A stretch of 64,000 nt of DNA. Source: Paraburkholderia unamae (GTDB lineage Bacteria; Pseudomonadota; Gammaproteobacteria; Burkholderiales; Burkholderiaceae). Positions 41,794 through 49,779 of this stretch are shown in pieces (within the stretch, counting starts at the first letter, position 1; each line of letters begins with the position of its first letter). The position numbers and the translations under genes are program-made. The notes under the pieces are model-generated. The model was given only the letters and a program-made list of their open reading frames with translations. It was not told where the DNA came from and did not search any database. The stretch spans positions 248,001 through 312,000 of the forward strand of contig NZ_QLSU01000009.1 in assembly GCF_003268775.1 (NCBI RefSeq). Direction: 5' to 3'.

Positions 41794-42552
41794 CTACACG
41801 CAGCGCCCGCCATCCACTTCGATGCAGGTGCCGGTGATGAACGCCGCGTCGTCGGAGGCGAGATAGAGACAGGCGTTGGCCACGTCCTGCGGCGTGGAAA
41901 AGCGCCCGAGCGGAATGGTCGAGATGAAGCGCTGGCGGTTCTCGGGCGTATCGGGCACGCCCATGAACTCCGCCGTGAGGCCCGTATCGCCGATCACGGG
42001 ATTCACGCAGTTCACGCGGATCTGGTCGGGGCCCAGCTCGGCGGCGAGCGCCTTGCTGGCCACGATCATCGCGCCCTTGCTGCCGTTGTACCAGACGAGC
42101 CCAGGCCGGGGCCGGATGCCCGCGGTCGACGCGATGTTGACGAACGCGCCGCCGCCGCGCTCGCGAAAATGCGGCACGAACGCACGCACGCACCAGTAGA
42201 GCCCCTTCACGTTGACGGCGTAGACGCGGTCGAACTCCGCTTCGCTCACTTCGAGCACGGGCTTGTTGCGATGCGTGGTGCCCGCGTTGTTGACGACGAT
42301 CTGCACGCTGCCGAAGTCCTCGATGGCGGCTTCGCGCAGTGCATGCCAGTCGGCTTCGCGCGTGATGTCGCCTTGCACCGCGATGGCCTTGCCGCCCGCG
42401 AGCGCGATCTCGCTCGCCACGCGCTCGGCCGCTTCGCCGTTCAGGTCGTTGATGACGACGTTCGCGCCTTCGCGCGCATAGGTCTTCGCAATGCCTTCGC
42501 CGAAGCCCGAGCCGGCGCCCGTCACGACGGCCGTCTTGCCTTTGAGTCGCAT
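41794..42552 (-). CDS. SDR-family oxidoreductase
   Basis: This 252-residue classical short-chain dehydrogenase has the nucleotide motif TGAGSGFGEG (residues 11-20), NNAGT, the catalytic Ser in NIASTAG, and Tyr/Lys in WYNGSKGA. INDLNGEAA after beta-strand 2 carries an acidic Asp, which favours NAD(H). The C-terminus ends in TGTCIEVDGGRCV. GGAGA precedes the ATG. It lies 40 bases after the aldehyde dehydrogenase gene, so alcohol-to-aldehyde-to-acid oxidation by the pair is plausible; the substrate is not known. Confidence 0.92.
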   Translation of the reverse strand: MRLKGKTAVVTGAGSGFGEGIAKTYAREGANVVINDLNGEAAERVASEIALAGGKAIAVQGDITREADWHALREAAIEDFGSVQIVVNNAGTTHRNKPVLEVSEAEFDRVYAVNVKGLYWCVRAFVPHFRERGGGAFVNIASTAGIRPRPGLVWYNGSKGAMIVASKALAAELGPDQIRVNCVNPVIGDTGLTAEFMGVPDTPENRQRFISTIPLGRFSTPQDVANACLYLASDDAAFITGTCIEVDGGRCV

Positions 42553-42592
42553 GGTGTCTCCGTTTGTGTCGCTTGTTTGTGTGTCGACGTGT

Positions 42593-44032
42593 TCAGCCGT
42601 GGCGGATCGCGATGGTCTTCAGCACCGTGAAGCCATAGAGCGCCTCGAAGCCTTTCTCGCGCCCGTGCCCCGAATGCCGCGTGCCGCCGAACGGCAATTC
42701 GACGCCGCCCCCCGCGCCATAGTTGTTGATGAACACCTGGCCCGCGCGCACGCGCCGCGCGAGGCGCATTTGCCGCGCGCCGTCGCGCGTCCATATGCCT
42801 GCCACGAGGCCATAGGGCGTGCCGTTGGCGAGCGCGAGCGCTTCGTCCTCGCTGTCGAAGGCCATGGCCGCGAGCACCGGCCCGAACACCTCTTCCTGCG
42901 CGAGACGGCTTTGCGGCGGCACGTCGCGCAGCAGCGTCGGGACTTCGTAGAAGCCGCCCGCGGGTGCATCGGCTTCGAGCCGGCCGCTCGCCGCCGTGGC
43001 GATGCGGTTTGCGGCCGCCTCATCGAGAAAACCGCGCACGCGCTGGCGCTGCTTCTCGTTGATGAGCGGGCCGCAGTCGAGATCGGCGCCGGCCGGGCCC
43101 ACGCGCAGCTTGCCGAACGACGCGGCCAGCCGGTCGATGAGCGGCTCGTAGGCGCTGCGCTCGATCAGCACGCGGCTGCCCGCCGAGCAGGTCTGCCCCG
43201 CGTTCTGCACGATGGCGGCGACGAGCACGGGCAGCGCGGCGTCGAAATCGGCATCGGCGAACACGATTTGCGGCGACTTGCCGCCCAGTTCGAGCGTGAC
43301 GGGCACGTGATGTTCGGCGGCCATCTGCGCGACGAGCTTGCCCGTTTGCGGCGAGCCCGTGAACGAGATGTGGTCGATGCCGGGATGCGCCGAGAGCGCC
43401 GCGCCCGCCTCATGCCCGAGCCCCGTCACGATGTTGAGCGCGCCGGCGGGCAGCCCCGCTTCGCGCGCCAGTTCGGCCACGCGCAGCAGCGACACGCAGG
43501 CGTCCTCGGCGGGCTTCACCACGCACGCGTTGCCGGTGGCGAGCGCCGCGCCCACGCTGCGCCCGAAGATCTGCATCGGGTAGTTCCAGGGCACGATGTG
43601 GCCGGTCACGCCGTGCGGTTCGCGCACCGTGAGCACCGTATAGCCGGCCTGGTAGGGCAGGGTTTCGCCATGCAGCTTGTCGGCCGCGCCTGCGTAGAAC
43701 TCGAAGTAGCGGGCGAGCGCGAGTGCATCGGCGCGCGCCTGCTTGAGCGGCTTGCCGGTGTCGCGCGCTTCGAGCTGCGCGAGGGCTTCCTTGTGCTGGC
43801 CAACGAGGCCCGAGAGCGCGTACAGCAAACGCCCGCGCTCGGCGGCGCTCAATGCGCCCCAGGCGCCTTCGAAGGCTCGACGCGCGGCTTTGACGGCGGC
43901 GTCGATGTCGGCGGCATTACCGCGTGCGAGCTGCGCGAAGGGCTGGCCGGTGGAGGGGTCGATCGCGGCGAGGGTTGCGCCGCTGGCGGGCGCTTGCCAC
44001 TCGCCGCCGATGAAGTGCTTCGCTTCTTCCAT
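42593..44032 (-). CDS. Aldehyde dehydrogenase family protein
   Basis: This 479-residue NAD(P)-dependent aldehyde dehydrogenase carries VPWNYPMQ, the general-base Glu in LELGGKSPQIVF, the nucleophile Cys in NAGQTCSAGSR and EEVFGPVL. Length and order match the family. It is first in a minus-strand set with the SDR and the MFS carrier, which looks like a small catabolic module. GAGG lies about 9 bases before the ATG. The substrate cannot be named from sequence. Confidence 0.93.
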   Translation of the reverse strand: MEEAKHFIGGEWQAPASGATLAAIDPSTGQPFAQLARGNAADIDAAVKAARRAFEGAWGALSAAERGRLLYALSGLVGQHKEALAQLEARDTGKPLKQARADALALARYFEFYAGAADKLHGETLPYQAGYTVLTVREPHGVTGHIVPWNYPMQIFGRSVGAALATGNACVVKPAEDACVSLLRVAELAREAGLPAGALNIVTGLGHEAGAALSAHPGIDHISFTGSPQTGKLVAQMAAEHHVPVTLELGGKSPQIVFADADFDAALPVLVAAIVQNAGQTCSAGSRVLIERSAYEPLIDRLAASFGKLRVGPAGADLDCGPLINEKQRQRVRGFLDEAAANRIATAASGRLEADAPAGGFYEVPTLLRDVPPQSRLAQEEVFGPVLAAMAFDSEDEALALANGTPYGLVAGIWTRDGARQMRLARRVRAGQVFINNYGAGGGVELPFGGTRHSGHGREKGFEALYGFTVLKTIAIRHG

Positions 44033-44349
44033 GCATGCGCCTCGTAATTGGGGTGTGAAACGAGGGAGGGGAAACGCAAAACGGGAAACGCCGCCGCCGC
44101 GTGCCCGGGGTCCGGCGATGCGGCGAGGGAGGGCCGCGACGGCCAGTTCATTATCGCGCCGATTGCCGCCGTGGCGCGCGGGAATTCAGCAGACACTTCA
44201 AGGGCTTGCGGGAAAGCCCTGGGCCGAACCGCCGGCGGCCCTGGCCGATTGGCTATAATGGCGTCCATCCTCCAACTTCCGCGACGTCCGGCTGTGCGCC
44301 GGTATATCGCGCGGGCCGTCGGTTTTTCCCTTCTCAACAGAGAGCGCTC
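44033..44349. other. Divergent intergenic region aldehyde dehydrogenase / ppa
   Basis: No gene is supported in these 317 bases. The ppa side carries a consensus TATAAT at 44254-44259. No regulator site for the catabolic set could be recognised on the other side. Confidence 0.6.
44254..44259 (+). promoter_or_regulatory. -10 box of ppa
   Basis: A perfect TATAAT lies 90 bases before the ppa ATG. The -35 region (about 44231-44236) is GC-rich and does not match well. Confidence 0.5.
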
Positions 44350-44877
44350 ATGAGCTTTGCAAATGTCCCCGCCGGCAAGGATCTGCCGCAAGACTTCAAT
44401 GTGATCATCGAGATTCCCGCGCAAAGCGATCCGGTGAAATACGAAGCTGACAAGGACCTGGGCCTGCTCGTCGTCGACCGTTTCGTCGGCACGGGCATGC
44501 GCTATCCCGTGAACTACGGCTTCATCCCGCAAACGCTCTCCGGCGACGGCGACCCGGTCGACGTGCTCGTGATCACGCCGTTCCCGCTGCTGGCAGGCTC
44601 GGTCGTGCGTTCGCGCGCGCTCGGCATGCTCCAGATGACCGACGAGTCGGGCGTCGACGCGAAGCTGATCGCGGTCCCGCACGACAAGGTCTGCCCGATG
44701 ACGGCCAACCTCAAGTCGCTGGACGACGTGCCCGAGTACCTGAAGGACCAGATCAAGCACTTCTTCGAGAACTACAAGGCGCTCGAAAAGGGCAAGTGGG
44801 TCAAGGTCGAAGGCTGGGTCGGCATCGAAGCCGCCCACAAGGAAATCACGGACGGCGTCGCGAACTTCAAGAAGTAA
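44350..44877 (+). CDS. ppa: Inorganic pyrophosphatase
   Basis: Ppa hydrolyses pyrophosphate, driving biosynthetic reactions. The 175-residue soluble family I enzyme carries the active-site GDGDPVDVLVI (metal-binding Asp cluster), RYPVNYGFIPQT and KALEKGKWVKVEGW. Length equals the bacterial family norm. It is monocistronic, with a consensus -10 box upstream and a strong terminator downstream. Confidence 0.97.
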   Translation: MSFANVPAGKDLPQDFNVIIEIPAQSDPVKYEADKDLGLLVVDRFVGTGMRYPVNYGFIPQTLSGDGDPVDVLVITPFPLLAGSVVRSRALGMLQMTDESGVDAKLIAVPHDKVCPMTANLKSLDDVPEYLKDQIKHFFENYKALEKGKWVKVEGWVGIEAAHKEITDGVANFKK

Positions 44878-44898
44878 ATCGCACGCTTCACGCCTGAT

Positions 44899-44938
44899 AA
44901 AAAAGCCGCACGCGCCTGCCAGGGCCGTGCGGTTTTTT
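44899..44938. terminator. Bidirectional terminator between ppa and the GGDEF/EAL gene
   Basis: CCGCACG pairs with CGTGCGG, extended by G-T and A-T pairs, flanked by six A on the left and six T on the right. It serves ppa on + and the convergent gene on -. Confidence 0.9.
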
Positions 44939-44967
44939 CATGCGCCCGCGGTCGGGCGCAGTCGGGC

Positions 44968-47820
44968 TCAGTCCAGTTCGGCTACGTCCCGCACGACGTC
45001 CAGCCGCACGGGCCTACCCACGCCATAGCCCTGCGCATAGTCCACGCCCATCGCGATCATGCACGCCAGAATGGCGGTGTCTTCCACGCACTCGGCGATC
45101 GTGAGCTTGCCGGCCGCATGCGCGACCTCGTTGATCGATCGCACGATGGCCTGATCGAGCGGGTTTTCGATGATGCCGCGGATGAAGCTGCCGTCGATCT
45201 TCAGATAGTCGACGTTCAGGTGCTTGAGGTAGTTGAACGACGACATGCCCGCGCCGAAGTCGTCGAGCGCGAAGCGGCAGCCTTGCGCGCGCAGGCGCTC
45301 GATGAGCGTGATGGCGTCGTGCAGGTTGGTGATGGCGGCGGTTTCGGTGATCTCGAAGCACACGTGCGCGAACGGAATGGACCAGATGCGCTGCTGCGCC
45401 TCGATATAGTCGGCGAGTTGCCCGTCGCCGAGCGAAGCGCCGGAGAGGTTGATCGACCAGGTGCCGTGGCGGTGCGTGCCGGCGGCGATCATCGCGAACG
45501 CGCTCGCGATCACCCAGCGGTCGATCGCGGGCATGAGATCGAAGCGCTCGGCCGCGCCGATGAACGCCGACGGCTCCACGAGCTCGCCCGAGGCGGAGTG
45601 CATGCGCAGCAGCAGTTCGACGTGCGTGTCGTCGGGCGCGTTCGCCGCGGGCCGATGCGCGAGCGGCAGAATCTTCTGCCCGTACAGGCAGAACTGGCCG
45701 TTTTCGAGCGCCGCCTTGATGTCGGAGACCCACGCCATCTGCGCGTGGGTTTGCGAAAGCTCCTCGTCGTCGTAGCGAAAGCGGTGCACGCGGTTGCGGC
45801 CCTTCTTCTTCGCCATATAGCAGGCCACGTCCGCCGTCTTCATCACTTCCTTCACGGACACGAGGCCCGCCGCGTCGCTCACGAGGCCGATGCTCACGCT
45901 CGTCTGCACGATGCGCCCCGCGCCCGTGAAGCGGATCGCGGCAATCGCCGCGCGCAGGTTTTCGGCGAGCAGCGAAGCGTGCGCCGCCGGGCAGTGCGGC
46001 ATCACCACGCCGAACTCGTCGCCGCCCAGGCGCGCGATGATGTCCTCACCGCGCAGCTCGCTCTTGAGCACGCGGCAGACCTGGCGGATCAGTTCGTCGC
46101 CGGTCGAGTGGCCGCACGTGTCGTTCACCACCTTGAACTGGTCGAGGTCGAGGAACATCACCGCATGGCCCGGTTGCGCGGGTTGCGCGCTCTCGCCGTT
46201 TTCGAGCAGCGTGGCGAGGCGCCGCTCGAATTCGCGGCGGTTATAGATATCGGTGAGCTCGTCGTGAGTGGCCTGGTAGGCGAGGCGCGCCGCGTGCTCG
46301 CGCAGCGCGCTCACGTCGTAAAGCACGATCACGGTGCCGATCACGCGGCGCTGCGCGTCGCGCAGCTTCGAGACCGAGTAGTCGACCGCGAGGCGCGAGC
46401 CGTTCGGGCGCATGACGTGGAGATTCGCGCTGCCAGCATTCCCGGCGCTCCCGGCGTCGCCCATCGCGTGGGCGGTGTGCAGGACGTCACGGCTGCGCGA
46501 TGCGTCGGCGTCGTCGCGCAGATCGCAGATCGCGTCGAACGGCTGCATGACGATGTCTTCGGCCGCGCGGCCCAGCATGCGTTCGGCAACGGCGTTGCAG
46601 TAGGTCACGCGCGCGGTGTCGTCGGTGCGGATCACGGCTTCGCCGATCGAGGCCAGCGTGACCTCGGCCAGCTCGCGCTCCGTGTACGCGCTCGCTTCGG
46701 CCGACTTAAGGCCTGAGATGTCGAAGAGGCAGCCGACCATGCGCACGGCGCGCCCGCGCGCGTCGCGCACCGCCTGGCCGCGCGCGCGGCACCAGCAGTA
46801 GCCGCCCGCGAGCGTGCGCAGGCGAAACTCCACGTCGAAGGTCGTTGCGCGCGCAAGGTGTTGGCGCAGCGCATGGCGCACGCGCGCGAGGTCCTCCGGG
46901 TGCACGAGCTGCGTGAGGCCGGTCTCGCTGTCGAAGCGGGTGCCCACGTCGTAGCCCAGTTGGTCGTAGAGCCAGTTCGAGAAGTAGCACTGGCGGCTGC
47001 CGATCTCCCAGTCCCACAGTCCGGCGTTGATGCCTTCGAAGCCGAGCGCGAGGCGTTCCTCGTTCTTGCGCACCTCCGTTTCGAGGCGGTCGCTGCGGGC
47101 GAGCGCGCGGCGGATGAACTCCGAGAACACGCCGAGCAGCACGATGGCGGCCGCGGCGAGCGCGAGTATGAGGATCGAGCGGATGGCGTGCGCCGCGTCG
47201 TCGAGCGAGCGCGAGAAGCCGCTTTCGATCGGCGCGAGCTGGCTGTCGATCTCGCGCAGATCGCGCACGAGGCTCGCGGCGTCCGGGGTATCGAGCTTGC
47301 CGGCGCGGGCAAGCGCGTGCAGCCGCTCGCCCGTTTCGGCCAGGCGCAGGATGTAGCGGTCGCCGATGTCCCAGAACGCTACCGCCGGGCGCATCCAGGG
47401 TGTGTTTTTCAGCGTGCGGTAGCCCCACGTCATGCCGTCCATGTCGTCGCGCGCGATGTGGCCTTGCTCGAAGCCGCGCCGGATCGCCGTCGTATCGGGC
47501 TCGGTCCGGTTCATCTGGAGCTTGGCCGCGCGGTCGCCGAGCGGCACCGCAACGCCCGCGAGAAAGGTGCGGTAGTCGGCCTCGTCGCCCGAGCGCGCGT
47601 AGCGTTCGAGCGCGTGCACCGCGTCCTTCTGGCCCTTCGACCAGCTGCTTTCTCCGGCCACGTAGGCGAGCAGGATCGCCATGATCGCCACGCTGATCGA
47701 GGCGATCACGCCCATGACTGCCGCGAGCAGCCATAGCGGCAGCAGGGCTGCGGTCGTGCGCCGCAGTCCATGCGCTCCTGGGGCTTGCCGGCTGGTCTCC
47801 GTCTTCTTCGGTCTCTTCAT
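44968..47820 (-). CDS. Membrane PAS-PAS-GGDEF-EAL c-di-GMP protein
   Basis: This is a 950-residue signalling protein. Order: membrane segment (about 27-52), a helical periplasmic region, second membrane segment (about 210-232), PAS (about 245-370), PAS (about 378-510), GGDEF (about 515-680) and EAL (about 690-940). The GGDEF site is intact (RLGGDEFGV) with a RxxD inhibitory site (RGED) five residues before it. The EAL domain reads ELLLRM in place of EALLRW, but keeps INLSG, ITET, LDDFGAG, YLKIDG and AECVED, so phosphodiesterase activity is possible. ATG 47820 is preferred to an upstream GTG. Confidence 0.92.
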   Translation of the reverse strand: MKRPKKTETSRQAPGAHGLRRTTAALLPLWLLAAVMGVIASISVAIMAILLAYVAGESSWSKGQKDAVHALERYARSGDEADYRTFLAGVAVPLGDRAAKLQMNRTEPDTTAIRRGFEQGHIARDDMDGMTWGYRTLKNTPWMRPAVAFWDIGDRYILRLAETGERLHALARAGKLDTPDAASLVRDLREIDSQLAPIESGFSRSLDDAAHAIRSILILALAAAAIVLLGVFSEFIRRALARSDRLETEVRKNEERLALGFEGINAGLWDWEIGSRQCYFSNWLYDQLGYDVGTRFDSETGLTQLVHPEDLARVRHALRQHLARATTFDVEFRLRTLAGGYCWCRARGQAVRDARGRAVRMVGCLFDISGLKSAEASAYTERELAEVTLASIGEAVIRTDDTARVTYCNAVAERMLGRAAEDIVMQPFDAICDLRDDADASRSRDVLHTAHAMGDAGSAGNAGSANLHVMRPNGSRLAVDYSVSKLRDAQRRVIGTVIVLYDVSALREHAARLAYQATHDELTDIYNRREFERRLATLLENGESAQPAQPGHAVMFLDLDQFKVVNDTCGHSTGDELIRQVCRVLKSELRGEDIIARLGGDEFGVVMPHCPAAHASLLAENLRAAIAAIRFTGAGRIVQTSVSIGLVSDAAGLVSVKEVMKTADVACYMAKKKGRNRVHRFRYDDEELSQTHAQMAWVSDIKAALENGQFCLYGQKILPLAHRPAANAPDDTHVELLLRMHSASGELVEPSAFIGAAERFDLMPAIDRWVIASAFAMIAAGTHRHGTWSINLSGASLGDGQLADYIEAQQRIWSIPFAHVCFEITETAAITNLHDAITLIERLRAQGCRFALDDFGAGMSSFNYLKHLNVDYLKIDGSFIRGIIENPLDQAIVRSINEVAHAAGKLTIAECVEDTAILACMIAMGVDYAQGYGVGRPVRLDVVRDVAELD

Positions 47821-48004
47821 GCTCCACCGGTCCCGTCGGCCTGCAAGGTGAAATGCGAGGGGCGAGGGCACGCCGGGGGCAAAGACCGGCGTCCTGAGCG
47901 GGATATCGGCGGTGCGAGAAGGGGCTTTAGGCCTTTAGCGCGGGTGCTCGCTTAAAAAGCGCGGGACGGCTTGGCGCAAACGCTTGCGCGCCGGCCGCCG
48001 GGTT

Positions 48005-48025
48005 GAGCCAGGCTCAGCCTGGCTC
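48005..48025. repeat. Palindrome at the 3' end of the GIY-YIG gene
   Basis: GAGCCAGGCT-C-AGCCTGGCTC has 10-bp arms around one base and also contains the tandem GGCTCAGCC. It overlaps the last codon and stop of the GIY-YIG gene and may act as its terminator, but no T-run follows. Confidence 0.4.
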
Positions 48026-48335
48026 AGCCCGGCGCGTCCTCTTGTGGTTCTTCGCGCACCGGTGGCGCGGGCAGCACCGATTCGAGCGTGCGCGCGCCCG
48101 CCGCGAGCGCGCGCTTTTCGGGCGGGCGCAGGCGCTTGACCCAGTATTCGGCGCTCGAAGCGCTCGCTCGGTCGGCGAACTCGAATTGCGCGAGCACCTG
48201 CACCGGCTTGCGCGAGCGCGTATAGCGCGCCCCCGTACCGCTCGCGTGCTGGGCGAAGCGGGCGGCCACGTCGATGGCGATGCCCGTGTAGACGCTGCCG
48301 TCAGTGCATTCGAGGAGATAGAGGAACCACGGCAT
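48024..48335 (-). CDS. GIY-YIG nuclease superfamily protein (UPF0213/YhbQ-like)
   Basis: This 103-residue protein has a single GIY-YIG domain: LYLLECTDGSVYTGIAIDV at the N-terminus holds the two Tyr-containing strands, followed by RFAQHASGTGARYTRSRKP and a conserved Glu further on. YhbQ-like proteins have been linked to DNA repair, but their substrate is unclear. The ATG at 48335 is preferred over a longer in-frame start because it places the fold at the N-terminus. An Ala/Pro/Glu-rich tail ends the protein. Confidence 0.85.
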   Translation of the reverse strand: MPWFLYLLECTDGSVYTGIAIDVAARFAQHASGTGARYTRSRKPVQVLAQFEFADRASASSAEYWVKRLRPPEKRALAAGARTLESVLPAPPVREEPQEDAPG

Positions 48336-48417
48336 AGTGCTGGAAGCGATGATCGTTGGGGCAGGGGCGTTGCGGGAAGCTCGGGTGCGTCTCAAGTGCG
48401 TAACTCAGGTGTGCAGC

Positions 48418-49590
48418 TCACGCACGAAAAGGATTGCGCTCGTTGAGTTCGTGCATATAGGCGTGAATGTGGTTCGTCTCGCTTTCGAGAAAGCGCGCGA
48501 CGGCATCGGCGAACGCCGGGTGCGCCAGCCAGTGCGCCGAGCGCGTGACGGTGGGCAGGAAGCCGCGCGCCATCTTGTGCTCGCCTTGCGCGCCGCCTTC
48601 GAACACGTCGAGCTTTTCCTCGATGCAGAATTCCAGCGGCTGGTAATACGCGGTTTCGAAATGCAGGCAGGGCACATGTTCGAGCGCGCCCCAGTAGCGG
48701 CCGTAGAGCGTGCCGCCCCGACCGTTTTCGCCACGCTGCCACACCACGAGCGAACTCGCGATCGGCTTGCCGTCGCGCTCCGCGATCACGAGCAGCAGGT
48801 TCTCCGGCATCGTTTCGCCGAGCATGCGGAAGAAGTCGAGGTTCAGATACGGCGACGAGAAATGCTCGCGGTAAGTCTGCCGGTAGCAGCGGCTGAAGAA
48901 GCGCCATTCGGCGTCGCTGATGTCCTCGCCGCGCACGCGCCGCAATGTCACGCCCGCGTCGCGCACCTTGCGGCGCTCGGCACGGATGTTCTTGCGCTTT
49001 TTCTGCTCCAGCGTGGCGAGGAAGTCTTCGAAGTCGCGATAGCCTTCGTTGAGCCAGTGAAACTGCACGCCCTCACGCTGCATCATGCCGAGGTCGGTCA
49101 GCGCTTCGGCGTCTTCCGTGGTCGGGAAAAGCACGTGCAGCGACGACACGTCGGCCTGCTCCGCGAAGGCGAGGAGCGTCGCGGCCAGGTGGCGGCGCGC
49201 GGTTGCGTCGGCGGCGATCAGGCGCGTGCCCTGGACCGGCGTGAACGGCACCGCGCACAGGAGCTTCGGGTAGTACTCGAGGCCGTTGCGCTTGTAGGCG
49301 TCGGCCCAGGCCCAGTCGAACACGTACTCCCCGTACGAATGCCCCTTCAGGTACACCGGCGCGGCGGCGGCGAGGCGGCCCGTGCGCGTGTCGGTGAGCG
49401 TGACGAACTGCGCCGCCCAGCCTTCGCCGGGCGCGGCACAGCGCGCGGCGTCGAGCGCCGTGAGGAATTCGTGGCGCAAGAACGGCGTAGGCTGCGCCTG
49501 GCGCGCGAGCAGCGCGTTCCATTCGGCGGCGTCGACCTCGGACGGTGAGCCGAGGATGCCCGTGCGATAATCGAAATGTTCCTGTTTCAT
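48418..49590 (-). CDS. GNAT/FemAB-like protein (DUF482, COG3146)
   Basis: This is a 390-residue cytosolic protein of the DUF482 family, predicted N-acyltransferases with tandem GNAT folds related to FemAB peptidoglycan enzymes. Marks are WNALLARQAQPTPFLRHEFL, KGHSYGEYVFDWAWADAY, KKRKNIRAERRKV, and ARGFLPTVTRSAHWLAHPAF near the C-terminus. The acceptor is unknown. The ATG at 49590 has no evident ribosome site. It is divergent from nadE. Confidence 0.85.
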   Translation of the reverse strand: MKQEHFDYRTGILGSPSEVDAAEWNALLARQAQPTPFLRHEFLTALDAARCAAPGEGWAAQFVTLTDTRTGRLAAAAPVYLKGHSYGEYVFDWAWADAYKRNGLEYYPKLLCAVPFTPVQGTRLIAADATARRHLAATLLAFAEQADVSSLHVLFPTTEDAEALTDLGMMQREGVQFHWLNEGYRDFEDFLATLEQKKRKNIRAERRKVRDAGVTLRRVRGEDISDAEWRFFSRCYRQTYREHFSSPYLNLDFFRMLGETMPENLLLVIAERDGKPIASSLVVWQRGENGRGGTLYGRYWGALEHVPCLHFETAYYQPLEFCIEEKLDVFEGGAQGEHKMARGFLPTVTRSAHWLAHPAFADAVARFLESETNHIHAYMHELNERNPFRA

Positions 49591-49779
49591 GCGTGAACGT
49601 TGGCGTGGGTCGCGGCGACGGTGCTTGCCGCAGCAAACGGTCATGGTAAAGCAAACATCCCGGGCGGGTGAGAGCCGCCGCGCCTGCCGCACTGGCGCGA
49701 GCCATGCGGCGCGAACCCTGCGGCCCGAACGTCAGCGCACGCGCCCCGTGCGCCACGCGCCCGCCTCAAGGTTATCGAA

